Below, in pieces: positions 42,661 to 51,142 of a stretch of DNA of 64,000 nucleotides. Made by a program: the position numbers and the translations under genes. The notes beneath the pieces are model-generated. The model saw nothing but the letters and a program-made list of their open reading frames with translations, had not been told where the DNA came from and ran no database searches. The stretch spans positions 124,001 through 188,000 of the forward strand of contig SUYO01000001.1 in NCBI GenBank assembly GCA_015060385.1, written 5' to 3'. The first letter of the stretch is position 1. Each line of letters starts with the position of its first letter. Source of the stretch: Bacteroidales bacterium (GTDB lineage: Bacteria > Bacteroidota > Bacteroidia > Bacteroidales > UBA932).

Positions 42661-43131
42661 ATGTCAAAATTTAAACAGAAAGAAAAAAGGACAGTGCCAA
42701 ATCCTCCATCGGGATCACTTTCCGACATCGTGTTCATGCTGTTGTTCTTCTTTATGGTGACCACTACCATGAGAACAGAGGAATCAAAGGTACAGGTTGT
42801 ACTTCCTGAGGCATCTGAAATCGCGAAACTTGAAAGGAAGGACCTGACATCGTACATCAACATCGGTACTCCGATTCGTTCCCTTCAGGCTCAGTACGGT
42901 AATGACTCACGTATCCAGCTGAACGATTCTTTCAAGACTGTTGATGAGATCCGTGACTTCATCGCTGCAGAGCGTGACGCACTTTCAGAGGCAGACAGAT
43001 CGTTCATGACAGTTGCCATCAAGGCTGACGAGAACACACGTATGGGTATCGTTACTGATGTTAAGCAGGAGCTCCGTAAGTGTTCAGCGCTTAAGATCAT
43101 GTATACCGCAAGAAAACCAGCTGAGAAATAA
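42661..43131 (+). CDS. exbD: ExbD-family biopolymer transport protein (copy 2)
   Basis: 156 aa with the membrane Asp in SGSLSDIVFMLLFFFMVTTT and a periplasmic domain ending ALKIMYTARK, the typical ExbD strand. It is 17 bp after copy 1. Two different ExbDs per operon is usual in Bacteroidota and suggests a heterodimeric rotor. A terminator follows at 43152. Confidence 0.9.
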   Translation: MSKFKQKEKRTVPNPPSGSLSDIVFMLLFFFMVTTTMRTEESKVQVVLPEASEIAKLERKDLTSYINIGTPIRSLQAQYGNDSRIQLNDSFKTVDEIRDFIAAERDALSEADRSFMTVAIKADENTRMGIVTDVKQELRKCSALKIMYTARKPAEK

Positions 43132-43151
43132 ATCTCGGTTCAAATAGTTTT

Positions 43152-43195
43152 AAAAACGCAGCACATTGAAAAAATGAGCTGCGTTTTTATTTTAT
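43152..43195 (+). terminator. Rho-independent terminator of the exb operon
   Basis: An 11-bp stem (43152-43162 with 43178-43188) followed by a T-rich tail. Confidence 0.85.
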
Positions 43196-43223
43196 TGGTG
43201 TATCATAACAAAGGGAATTTTAT

Positions 43224-43231
43224 TAAATTTG
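43224..43231 (+). promoter_or_regulatory. -7 box (TAAATTTG) for the alkaline phosphatase gene
   Basis: Fits TAnnTTTG. It overlaps an alternative upstream start at 43229, which it rules out, and leaves a leader of about 30 nt to ATG 43268. Confidence 0.5.
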
Positions 43232-43267
43232 TTGATTATAAATATGTATAACTCAACCAAAGACAAA

Positions 43268-44473
43268 ATGAAATCTTCAAGAATCCTCTCAGTGATCAGT
43301 GCAATTTTCGCTACACTGATAATTTCAGGCTGTGCAAACTCAGATGCACCTGCAAAATACGTATTCCTCTTCATCGGCGACGGTATGGGAACATCCCATG
43401 TAGATGTAACGGAATCATATCTTTCATACAAGGCTGGCGTACTTGGCGGAGAGCAGCTCCTTATGACTACATTCCCTGTATTCGGAACAGCCACCAACTA
43501 TTCGGCAAACAGCAGAGTTACCGACTCTTCAGCTGCAGGAACAGCAATCGCATGCGGAGAGAAGACAAACAACAGCTGGCTTGGAGTCGATCCGAACGAG
43601 GTGCCGCTTGAAAGCGTTGCATCAGTACTCAAGAAGGAATATGATTACAAGGTTGCTGTCATTTCAAATGTTCCGGTAAACCATGCCACACCGGCTTCAT
43701 TCTACGGACACAACAGAAGCAGACATGCAAACTACGAGATCCTCAAGGAGATTCCTGAAAGCGGATTCGAGTATTTCGCAGGAGCAGGCATGATGAGCTT
43801 TGCAGGCAGCAGATGGAAGCCGGAGAGAAACATTTCCGAGTATCTCGAGGAGAACGGCTACAACGTAGTATGGGGCAAGGAAGAACTTGCAGAGGCTATC
43901 GCCAACAATGACAAGATCGTATTCGGACAGATCTATAACAAGGACGTGGAGCCTAAGAATTATGATAACACCGGAGTGAAGCCGGAAGGCGATGCAAACC
44001 TCGCGGAGATGGTTCAGGGTGCTCTTGACCTCTTCGGAGACAAGGATCCTTTCTTCATGGCCATCGAGGGCGGTGAGATCGACTGGGCAGGACACTCGAA
44101 CAAGGTGATGCCTACAGTAATGGGCGTGATCGACATGGATAATGCAATCAGGAAGGCATATGATTTCTACCTTGCTCATCCGGATGAAACCCTCATCATT
44201 GTAACAGCAGACCACGAGACAGGAGGTATCGCTCTTGGTGATAAGTACAATGTGAAGTGGGAAGTATTCGAGCAGTCATGGAATGAGAACGGCCAGAGCA
44301 ACAATCTCAGCGGTGAGGAGAATGCAGCACTCAACAAGGCTGGTCTCATCGGCTGGACGACAGGTGACCACACAGGTGGTGCAGTTCCTGTATATGCTGT
44401 CGGCAAGGGCGCAGAGAAATTCGGTGGACGCATTGACAATACAGATATTAAGAATAAAATCTTAGGTAGATAA
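43268..44473 (+). CDS. Alkaline phosphatase (PhoA family), lipoprotein
   Basis: 401 aa from ATG 43268. The signal ends LIISGC (Cys 22), so it is probably an outer-membrane or periplasmic lipoprotein. PhoA-family motifs: FIGDGMG (metal Asp), RVTDSSAAGTA (nucleophile Ser 87), EGGEIDWAGHSN and TADHETGG (metal His/Asp), TTGDHTGG. It would release phosphate from organic esters. I see no PhoB-type box upstream, so phosphate control is not shown. The gene stands alone between a terminator and asnS. Confidence 0.92.
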   Translation: MKSSRILSVISAIFATLIISGCANSDAPAKYVFLFIGDGMGTSHVDVTESYLSYKAGVLGGEQLLMTTFPVFGTATNYSANSRVTDSSAAGTAIACGEKTNNSWLGVDPNEVPLESVASVLKKEYDYKVAVISNVPVNHATPASFYGHNRSRHANYEILKEIPESGFEYFAGAGMMSFAGSRWKPERNISEYLEENGYNVVWGKEELAEAIANNDKIVFGQIYNKDVEPKNYDNTGVKPEGDANLAEMVQGALDLFGDKDPFFMAIEGGEIDWAGHSNKVMPTVMGVIDMDNAIRKAYDFYLAHPDETLIIVTADHETGGIALGDKYNVKWEVFEQSWNENGQSNNLSGEENAALNKAGLIGWTTGDHTGGAVPVYAVGKGAEKFGGRIDNTDIKNKILGR

Positions 44474-44485
44474 TCATAAAAGGGT

Positions 44486-44493
44486 TATCTTTG
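44486..44493 (+). promoter_or_regulatory. -7 box (TATCTTTG) for asnS
   Basis: Fits TAnnTTTG and lies 27 bp before the asnS ATG. Confidence 0.55.
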
Positions 44494-44520
44494 CAAAGTT
44501 TTTAAAATCAGTAATACAGA

Positions 44521-45915
44521 ATGGAAAACATAATCAGAACCAAGGTGAAGGACCTGCTCAGATCAGAGGCAGGAAAAGAGGTTCTTGCCAAAGGATGGGT
44601 AAGGACCAAGAGAGGAAACAAGAACGTGGCGTTCATCGCTCTCAATGACGGTTCGACAATCAATAATATCCAGATCGTAGTAGACAAGACAGAGGCGAAC
44701 GAAGCTGTACTTGCAAAGATAACCACAGGAGCCTGCATCGCTGTAAAGGGCATGCTGGTGGAGTCTGTAGGAGGTGGACAGGCCACTGAAATCCAGGCTA
44801 CGGAGATAGAGGTATATGGAGAATGTGATCCTATGCGCTATCCGCTCCAGAAGAAAGACACTTCATTCGAGTTCCTCAGGACGGTGGCTCACCTCCGTCC
44901 TAGGACAAATACCTTCGGAGCGATCTACCGCGTAAGAAGCAAGATGGCATATGCCATCCACCAGTTCTTCAATGAAAAGGGCTTCGTATATGTACATACT
45001 CCGCTTATCACTGCATCTGACTGCGAGGGAGCAGGACAGATGTTTCGTGTGACCACCCTCGACATGGAGAACCTGCCGCGCAACAAGAAGGGCGGCATCG
45101 ACTATACGAAGGACTTCTTCGGAAAGGAGACAAGCCTCACTGTAAGCGGTCAGCTCGAGGGAGAGCTCGGAGCCATGGCCCTCGGAGACATCTACACCTT
45201 CGGTCCTACCTTCCGTGCGGAGAACTCGAACACTCCTCGCCACCTCGCAGAGTTCTGGATGATCGAGCCCGAAATGGCGTTCTACGACATCAAGGACAAT
45301 ATGGATCTCGCAGAAGAGTTCATCAAGTATCTCGTGAAGTATGCTCTTGACAACTGCTACGACGACATCAAGTTCCTGAATGACAGATATGACAACGAGC
45401 TTCTCGAGCGTCTCGAGGGCGTTGCAGACACTGAGTTCGTACGTCTTACATATACAGAGGGTATCAAGATTCTTGAGGCTGCCGGTGTAGAGTGGGAGTA
45501 TCCGGTAAGCTGGGGTACAGACCTCCAGAGCGAGCATGAGAGGTATCTCGTGGAAAAGCATTTCAAGAAGCCTGTGATCCTTACAGATTATCCTAAGGAC
45601 ATCAAGGCCTTCTATATGAAGCAGAACGAGGACGGAAAGACAGTACGCGCGATGGACGTGCTCTTCCCTAAGATCGGAGAGATCATCGGAGGTTCAGAGC
45701 GTGAGTCCTCGCTCCAGAAGCTTGAAGCACGTATCGACGAGCTTCAGATGAGCAGAAAGGGTCTCGAGTGGTATCTTGATACCAGACGTTTCGGCTCAGC
45801 GCCTCACAGCGGTTTCGGTCTCGGTTTCGAGCGTCTTCTCCTGTTCGTTACAGGTATGAGCAACATCCGTGACGTGATTCCGTTCCCAAGGACTCCGAAG
45901 AACGCAGAATATTAA
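44521..45915 (+). CDS. asnS: Asparaginyl-tRNA synthetase
   Basis: A class IIb synthetase: N-terminal OB-fold anticodon domain (about 15-105, [16 protein letters not shown]), then the catalytic domain with [22 protein letters not shown] (motif 2 region) and [10 protein letters not shown] (motif 3, near the C-terminus). Length (464 aa) matches AsnS. The -7 box at 44486 serves it. Confidence 0.96.
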   Translation: MENIIRTKVKDLLRSEAGKEVLAKGWVRTKRGNKNVAFIALNDGSTINNIQIVVDKTEANEAVLAKITTGACIAVKGMLVESVGGGQATEIQATEIEVYGECDPMRYPLQKKDTSFEFLRTVAHLRPRTNTFGAIYRVRSKMAYAIHQFFNEKGFVYVHTPLITASDCEGAGQMFRVTTLDMENLPRNKKGGIDYTKDFFGKETSLTVSGQLEGELGAMALGDIYTFGPTFRAENSNTPRHLAEFWMIEPEMAFYDIKDNMDLAEEFIKYLVKYALDNCYDDIKFLNDRYDNELLERLEGVADTEFVRLTYTEGIKILEAAGVEWEYPVSWGTDLQSEHERYLVEKHFKKPVILTDYPKDIKAFYMKQNEDGKTVRAMDVLFPKIGEIIGGSERESSLQKLEARIDELQMSRKGLEWYLDTRRFGSAPHSGFGLGFERLLLFVTGMSNIRDVIPFPRTPKNAEY

Positions 45916-45923
45916 AAACACTC

Positions 45924-45955
45924 ATCCCGAGGAGTCCGAAGGACTACGTGGGGAT
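45924..45955. repeat. Two-tier hairpin in a repeat-like intergenic stretch
   Basis: Outer ATCCC/GGGAT and inner AGTCC/GGACT stems surround a 3-nt loop between asnS and udk. The CTCATCCCGAGGAGTCCGAA opening looks like a common dispersed intergenic repeat. A role as terminator is possible but there is no T-run. Confidence 0.5.
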
Positions 45956-45970
45956 CTTATACCGACAGAT

Positions 45971-46591
45971 ATGCTTATAATAGGAATAGCCGGAGGTTCC
46001 GGTTCAGGAAAGACGACTGTGGTCAGAGCCATCACAGAGCAGCTTCAGGAAAACGTGGTGGTGATACCTCAGGATTCATACTACAAGGACTTGAGCCACT
46101 TCACTGAAGAGCAGAAAAGGGTCCACAATTTCGACCACCCTGATTCGATAGACTTTGACCTCCTCAGAGCTCAACTCAAGGATCTGCGTGAAGGTAAGGA
46201 AGTCGAGCAGCCGGTTTACTCCTACATCACATGCGGACGTTCGAAGAATGAGACTGTCCATGTGAAGCCGGCAGATGTGATCATCGTGGAGGGTATCCTG
46301 ATCTTTACCGACCCTAAGCTCCGCAAGCTTATGGACATCAAGATCTTCGTAGATGCCGACGATGATGACAGGCTGATGAGGGTGATGGCACGCGATATCG
46401 TGGAAAGAGGCAAGACGGTGGAATGGGTCATCGAAAGATATTCTCAGACAGTAAAGCCGATGTACCTGCAGTTCATCGAGCCAAGCAAGCGTTATGCCGA
46501 CATAATCATTCCTCAGGGAGGACATAACAAGGTTGCCATCGACGTGATTTCAGCTACAATAGAAAAGTCGTTGGCCGGCTGCAGGAAATAG
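45971..46591 (+). CDS. udk: Uridine kinase
   Basis: Phosphorylates uridine and cytidine in pyrimidine salvage. The P-loop is GGSGSGKTT (8-16), and QDSYYKD, NFDHPDSIDF and IVEGILIF are typical. 206 aa, the usual length. Confidence 0.95.
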   Translation: MLIIGIAGGSGSGKTTVVRAITEQLQENVVVIPQDSYYKDLSHFTEEQKRVHNFDHPDSIDFDLLRAQLKDLREGKEVEQPVYSYITCGRSKNETVHVKPADVIIVEGILIFTDPKLRKLMDIKIFVDADDDDRLMRVMARDIVERGKTVEWVIERYSQTVKPMYLQFIEPSKRYADIIIPQGGHNKVAIDVISATIEKSLAGCRK

Positions 46592-46593
46592 CA

Positions 46594-46619
46594 TTGTCAT
46601 TCAGAACGAAGTGAAGAAT
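46594..46619. repeat. Fragment resembling a dispersed GTCATTC...GAAGAAT intergenic repeat
   Basis: TTGTCATTCAGAACGAAGTG and the next six bases match the pattern of a repeat I know from many bacterial genomes (GTCATTC-type, with GCGAAGAAT). It supplies the GTG start codon and first codons of the following TonB-like gene. Recognition is from memory of the pattern, not a search. Confidence 0.45.
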
Positions 46620-47351
46620 ATAAAGGACATCTTCAAGAAAGAGGACCGTGCAGGTTTATACATCACCGTGATATTCCATCTCACGGTGATTATTGTCTTG
46701 CTTGCATATCAGATAGATTCGACGATACGCAAGGAGGAGAGCTTCGTTCTTGATTTCTCAAAGCAGGAGGAGATCGAGCGCCGTCAGCAGGAAGAAATTT
46801 TCAAGGAGGATATCAGCAAAAAGCTTGACGAGCTGATCTCAGCAGCACAGAGTTCGAGTCAGCAGGTAAGAAACATCGCTACGGATGCCTCCAGAGCTCA
46901 GCTCAGGGATGATAGAGGTACTGATGCGGAAGAACTGTACAAGGATGCGGAGAGACTCGCTAAGGACCTCAGGAACGGTCAGAAAGACGCAATCGAGGAG
47001 AATGCGGTTGACGAGACTGTCGAGATGCAGCATCAGCAGAAGAAGTCCCAGGAGAACCAGAAGGAGTACAGCGGTCCGTCAGTACTGTCATATACTCTTG
47101 ACGGCAGGAAGGCCAGTCACCTTCCTATTCCAGCTTACCGCTGCTACGGGGCGGGAGATGTGACTGTCATCATAACAGTAGACAACTCCGGAAGAGTCGT
47201 GCGGGCCAAGGTGATGGATGAGATATCTTCTTCCGACAACTGCCTTCGAAGCTTTGCAGTGCGTGCGGCCCGCCTGTCCCGCTTCAGCGCATCCTCTGAT
47301 GCCCCAGCCAATCAGACAGGCGAAATCGTCTACCGCTTCATCGCTCAGTAA
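46611..47351 (+). CDS. TonB-like energy-transducing protein
   Basis: The GTG start at 46611 gives MKNIKDIFKKEDRAG, then one membrane segment (about 16-34, LYITVIFHLTVIIVLLAYQ). A long charged, Gln-rich helical periplasmic region (about 45-155) leads to a TonB-like C-terminal domain (about 165-246, PIPAYRCYGAGDVTVIITV, AARLSRF). It lacks a Pro-rich spacer; the helical linker takes its place. It could work with the ExbB-ExbD complex encoded 3.5 kb upstream. No ATG is available in this frame near the start. Confidence 0.8.
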   Translation: MKNIKDIFKKEDRAGLYITVIFHLTVIIVLLAYQIDSTIRKEESFVLDFSKQEEIERRQQEEIFKEDISKKLDELISAAQSSSQQVRNIATDASRAQLRDDRGTDAEELYKDAERLAKDLRNGQKDAIEENAVDETVEMQHQQKKSQENQKEYSGPSVLSYTLDGRKASHLPIPAYRCYGAGDVTVIITVDNSGRVVRAKVMDEISSSDNCLRSFAVRAARLSRFSASSDAPANQTGEIVYRFIAQ

Positions 47352-47360
47352 CATCACCGC

Positions 47361-47443
47361 ATATACGGACCATCCCCCGGCAGTCGGAAAGCAGAAAATC
47401 AAGGGAAAATGCTTTCCTCCATGCCGGGGGATGGTCCGTATAT
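47361..47443. repeat. 83-bp double-stem inverted repeat between convergent genes
   Basis: Outer arms 47361-47382 and 47422-47443 are perfect 22-bp reverse complements. Inner arms GGAAAGCA (47386-47393) and TGCTTTCC (47410-47417) add a second stem. It lies between the TonB-like gene (plus) and the S41 protease gene (minus) without T-runs; a bidirectional 3'-end structure or a small mobile palindrome are both possible. Confidence 0.8.
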
Positions 47444-47454
47444 CACTGTCTCTG

Positions 47455-49041
47455 TCAGAAGACCGTACTAGGATTGTTAAGTGCGGCCTGGATCGTATCG
47501 TCTATCGGGATATAGAATCTGTAGAAAGCCTCGTCACCAAGCTTTGAGAAGCGGCCTACCAGAGCCTTGAGCTGAGGTACAAGGTATGGAGCCGATTCCT
47601 TCCACTCCCCTTTCTTCAGCCTTATTCCATCCTTATTTTCTGCGTAGGCAATGAACTGATCGTTCAGACTGATCTCCTCAAAGAAGTCTTCGAGTCTGCC
47701 GAAATCGTCAATCTGAGCCAGTTCGCTGCGATATTTGTCGAACATGCTCTGGGCGAAACGCATCTGAGTTGCTTTCCTGTTGCATTCTATATAGAAATTG
47801 GTAGCCTTTGTAGTATCCATAGGCACGAACACGTCTGGAATGATTCCGCCACCACCATAGACCCTGCGGCCCTTGACAGTATAATATACGGCAGTCGTAT
47901 CCACCTTCATGCTGTCAGCGGAAGTCATCTCGCCATGGACATATCTCTCATATATGTCATAATCATAGTCTCCGTCATACGGCTTCTGGATGCATCTTCC
48001 TGAAGGAGTATGGAAGCGTGCCACAGTGAGCCTCAGACCTGAACCGTCAGTAAAGTTTATCGGTTCCTGAACAAGACCTTTTCCGAAAGAACGCCTTCCG
48101 ACAATGACTCCCCTGTCGTTGTCCTGAATGGCTCCTGAGAAGATTTCGCTGGACGAGGCGGTACCCTCATCTATGAGTACGGATATCCCGATGTCCTTTA
48201 GCTTTCCCCTTCCGTCTGCATCATAGTCCTGACGAGGTCGGTGCATACCTTCCATGTATACGATCCCGTCACCTCTCTGAAGGAATTCGTTGGAGAGGCG
48301 GAGAGCCTGGTCGAAATAGCCTCCGGTATTGTCTCTGAGATCGAAGATCAGTCGCTTCATACCCATCGAGAGCAGCTTTGTCGTGGCATCAGTGAACTCC
48401 TTGTAAGTCGTCCTCGTAAACTTCGAAAGCTTTATATATCCTGTGACATCATCGATCATGAAGGCTGCATCGACGCAGTTAACGGGTATCTTGTCACGGA
48501 TGATCTCGAACGGAATCAAGGTTCCGTCACGATTGACGGTAACCTTTACCTTTGTACCCTTAGGTCCCTTCATGAGCCTTATCATGCTGTCCTGAGGCAT
48601 CTTTACGCCGGCAACCACCTTGTCATCAACCTTGACGATCCTGTCACCCTGCATCAGGCCTGCCTTTGCCGAAGGACCTCCTGTCAACGGATTAAGAACT
48701 ATTGCAGTATCGTTAGGGACATTGAAGGTTATGCCTATTCCTTCGAAATTGCCGGAAAGCTCCGTCTCCGATTCTTCGAGCTCGAGAGGAGGAAGATAGA
48801 TGGAATGCGGATCCAGCTCGGCAAGAGCAGCCACAACTGCGGCATCTGTCATTCCCTCCATATCGATGGTATCGACGTAATGCTTCTGAACTTCCTGAAG
48901 TATCAGATTAAGCTTACGCCATCTGTTGTAATCACCATCAAATTCCTTCTTTTCGAATACCTTACCGGAAACCATGGTAAGAAGCACTCCCAGAACAACG
49001 CCCAGGAGTGCTACGATTACAGTATTATCTATCTTCTTCAT
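47455..49041 (-). CDS. Carboxyl-terminal processing protease (S41)
   Basis: A membrane-anchored periplasmic protease of 528 aa: uncleaved N-terminal segment (7-26), PDZ domain (about 95-172), then the S41 core. The nucleophile is Ser 296 in DEGTASSSEI and the general base is Lys 321 in RRSFGKGLV, with the family's 25-residue spacing. The C-terminal 150 residues are helical. It trims C-termini of exported proteins. The minus-strand dCMP deaminase gene lies 16 bp upstream. Confidence 0.93.
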   Translation of the reverse strand: MKKIDNTVIVALLGVVLGVLLTMVSGKVFEKKEFDGDYNRWRKLNLILQEVQKHYVDTIDMEGMTDAAVVAALAELDPHSIYLPPLELEESETELSGNFEGIGITFNVPNDTAIVLNPLTGGPSAKAGLMQGDRIVKVDDKVVAGVKMPQDSMIRLMKGPKGTKVKVTVNRDGTLIPFEIIRDKIPVNCVDAAFMIDDVTGYIKLSKFTRTTYKEFTDATTKLLSMGMKRLIFDLRDNTGGYFDQALRLSNEFLQRGDGIVYMEGMHRPRQDYDADGRGKLKDIGISVLIDEGTASSSEIFSGAIQDNDRGVIVGRRSFGKGLVQEPINFTDGSGLRLTVARFHTPSGRCIQKPYDGDYDYDIYERYVHGEMTSADSMKVDTTAVYYTVKGRRVYGGGGIIPDVFVPMDTTKATNFYIECNRKATQMRFAQSMFDKYRSELAQIDDFGRLEDFFEEISLNDQFIAYAENKDGIRLKKGEWKESAPYLVPQLKALVGRFSKLGDEAFYRFYIPIDDTIQAALNNPSTVF

Positions 49042-49057
49042 ATGACTTCATTAAATG

Positions 49058-49462
49058 TCAGTCGACCTGCTCGACTTCGATACCGGCCCGTTTCAAAAGA
49101 TCTATACCGTCGGTGAGACGATATGAGTCTCTGTAGACCACTCTCCTGATTCCAGCCTGAATGATCAGCTTTGCACATTCCATGCATGGAGAGGCTGTTA
49201 CATAAAGGGTTGCATCCTTGCTGCTGTTGCCCGATTGGGCAACCTTTGATATGGCGTTGGCCTCAGCGTGAAGGACATAAGGCTTGGTGACCCCGGACTC
49301 ATCTTCGCAGATGTTCTCAAAACCCGACGGAGTACCGTTGTAGCCGTCTGAAATTATCATTCTGTCCTTTACGAGAAGGGCGCCGACCTGGCGGCGCTTG
49401 CAGTACGAGTTACGTGCCCATACTCCAGCCATCTCGATATAGCTGTGGTCAAACTTTTCCAT
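49058..49462 (-). CDS. dCMP deaminase-family zinc enzyme
   Basis: 134 aa with the zinc site HAEANAI (His, catalytic Glu) and SPCMECAK (two Cys), the pattern of dCMP/cytidine deaminases. WARNSYCKRRQVGALLV and GYNGTPSGFENI are typical of the ComEB/dCMP type, which makes dUMP for thymidylate synthesis. It follows the acyl-CoA ligase gene by 1 bp, so translation is coupled. Confidence 0.92.
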   Translation of the reverse strand: MEKFDHSYIEMAGVWARNSYCKRRQVGALLVKDRMIISDGYNGTPSGFENICEDESGVTKPYVLHAEANAISKVAQSGNSSKDATLYVTASPCMECAKLIIQAGIRRVVYRDSYRLTDGIDLLKRAGIEVEQVD

Positions 49463-49463
49463 A

Positions 49464-51119
49464 TTATCTCTGATATAGATATCTCTTGATGCTCTTCTTA
49501 GGTGTACGCTCGAAATCTTCCGACATCACCTCTATCTTCTTGAGCTTAGCATAGTTAGGAAGTTCCTTGTTAAGTTCCGGAAGCGTATCTTCCATGAATT
49601 TCACAAAGGCGTCCTGACTCATGCCGTCCTTTGCTCCCTGAGCGAAATCCGGATAGATGAGGGCAGTCAGGCCTCCGCCGTCCTCGATCACGAGCGAATC
49701 GACCACATACGGCTGGCTGTTGATCACCGTCTCGACTTCCTCAGGATAGATGTTCTGTCCGCTAGGACCAAGGATCATACACTTGGTACGTCCCTTTATG
49801 AACAGGCATCCATCTTCATCGAGAACACCCATGTCTCCGGTACGGAACCATCCGTCCTCTGTAAATACTTCTGCAGTAGCCTCCTCGTTCTTGTAGTAGC
49901 CTAGGAAGACATTCGCGCCCTTGATCTGGATCTCACCAGGAACATTGACAGGATCCTTTGATGCTATACGGATCTCCATGTTTGGAGCTGCCTTTCCGCA
50001 TGAGTAAAGCTTCTCTTCCTTCCAGTCATCATAGGTAATGATAGGAGCACACTCCGTCATACCGTAACCGACAGTGAACGGGAAGTTCATCTTCTTGAAG
50101 AAGGCTTCGACCTCCTTGTTGAAGGCTGCACCTCCGATGATCACTTCATAGAACTCGCCGCCAAAGGCATTGACAAGTTCCTCCCTTACCTTGTTGAGAA
50201 CGACCTGATTCAGGCCCGGAACCTTCATGAGGAACTTGATTCCTTCCTTCTCAAGCACCGGCTTTACCTTGCTCTTATATATCTTCTCGATCACGAGAGG
50301 CACGGCGATGACCACTGAAGGCTTGACCTCCGAGAGAGCCTTCATGATGATCTTAGGGCTCGGGAGCCTTGAAAGGAAATGTACATGACAACCTACAGAC
50401 AGCTCATACAGAACCTCGAACATGAGTCCGTACATATGGGCGCAAGGAAGCATCGAAACCACTCTTGAAGTGCTGTCAAGCTGAGGCAGAGCCTTCTTTG
50501 CAAACTGAATGTTAGAAAAGATCGCACGGTACGGAATCATCACTCCCTTTGAGAAACCGGATGTTCCCGAAGTATAGTTGATCACAGCAAGTTCATCTGC
50601 AGAGTCCTCATAGTAGTCAAGCATGTCGGCCTCGAAAGCCTCAGGATACTTGCGTCCGAAAAGTTCGTTCAGATGCTCCTTCGCTTCATATATCTTTTCA
50701 TCAACCGCATAAAGGATCTTGAAGGTATTTACCTGGATGATAGCATGCAGGTCAGGCATCTCGCTTTCCGAAAGTCCTTCCCAGATCACCTCGTCAACGA
50801 AAAGGATCTTGGCCTCCGAATGGTTTACAAGATGGTGGATGTTTGCAGACTTGAACTCATGAAGAAGCGGAACAGGAACGGCACCGTAGGTCATTGTGGC
50901 CAGAAAGGCTACAGCCCAGTTGGCCTGGTTTCTTGAGCATATCGCCACCTTGTGGCCTTTCTCAAGTCCGCACTCCTCGAACATGATGTGAAGCTTTTCC
51001 ATTCTGCGGGCGACATCCCTGAAGCAGAGTGTCTCTCCCTGGTAGTTAGAAATCGCCGGGCGTACCCAGTTCTTCTTGAAGGCAGCTTCAAATACCTTGT
51101 TTACTGATGTGAATTCCAT
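49464..51119 (-). CDS. AMP-forming acyl-CoA synthetase (FadD-like)
   Basis: Activates a carboxylic acid, probably a long-chain fatty acid, to its CoA ester by way of an acyl-adenylate. The AMP-binding motif is INYTSGTSGFSKGV, GYGMTECAPIITYD is the second, and GWFRTGDMG the third, with the terminal Lys in RTPKKSIKRYL. 551 aa is normal. The chain-length preference cannot be read from sequence. It is in a minus-strand operon behind the 696-aa protein. Confidence 0.9.
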   Translation of the reverse strand: MEFTSVNKVFEAAFKKNWVRPAISNYQGETLCFRDVARRMEKLHIMFEECGLEKGHKVAICSRNQANWAVAFLATMTYGAVPVPLLHEFKSANIHHLVNHSEAKILFVDEVIWEGLSESEMPDLHAIIQVNTFKILYAVDEKIYEAKEHLNELFGRKYPEAFEADMLDYYEDSADELAVINYTSGTSGFSKGVMIPYRAIFSNIQFAKKALPQLDSTSRVVSMLPCAHMYGLMFEVLYELSVGCHVHFLSRLPSPKIIMKALSEVKPSVVIAVPLVIEKIYKSKVKPVLEKEGIKFLMKVPGLNQVVLNKVREELVNAFGGEFYEVIIGGAAFNKEVEAFFKKMNFPFTVGYGMTECAPIITYDDWKEEKLYSCGKAAPNMEIRIASKDPVNVPGEIQIKGANVFLGYYKNEEATAEVFTEDGWFRTGDMGVLDEDGCLFIKGRTKCMILGPSGQNIYPEEVETVINSQPYVVDSLVIEDGGGLTALIYPDFAQGAKDGMSQDAFVKFMEDTLPELNKELPNYAKLKKIEVMSEDFERTPKKSIKRYLYQR

Positions 51120-51142
51120 TTTATTCTAAGTTAAAGTACGTT

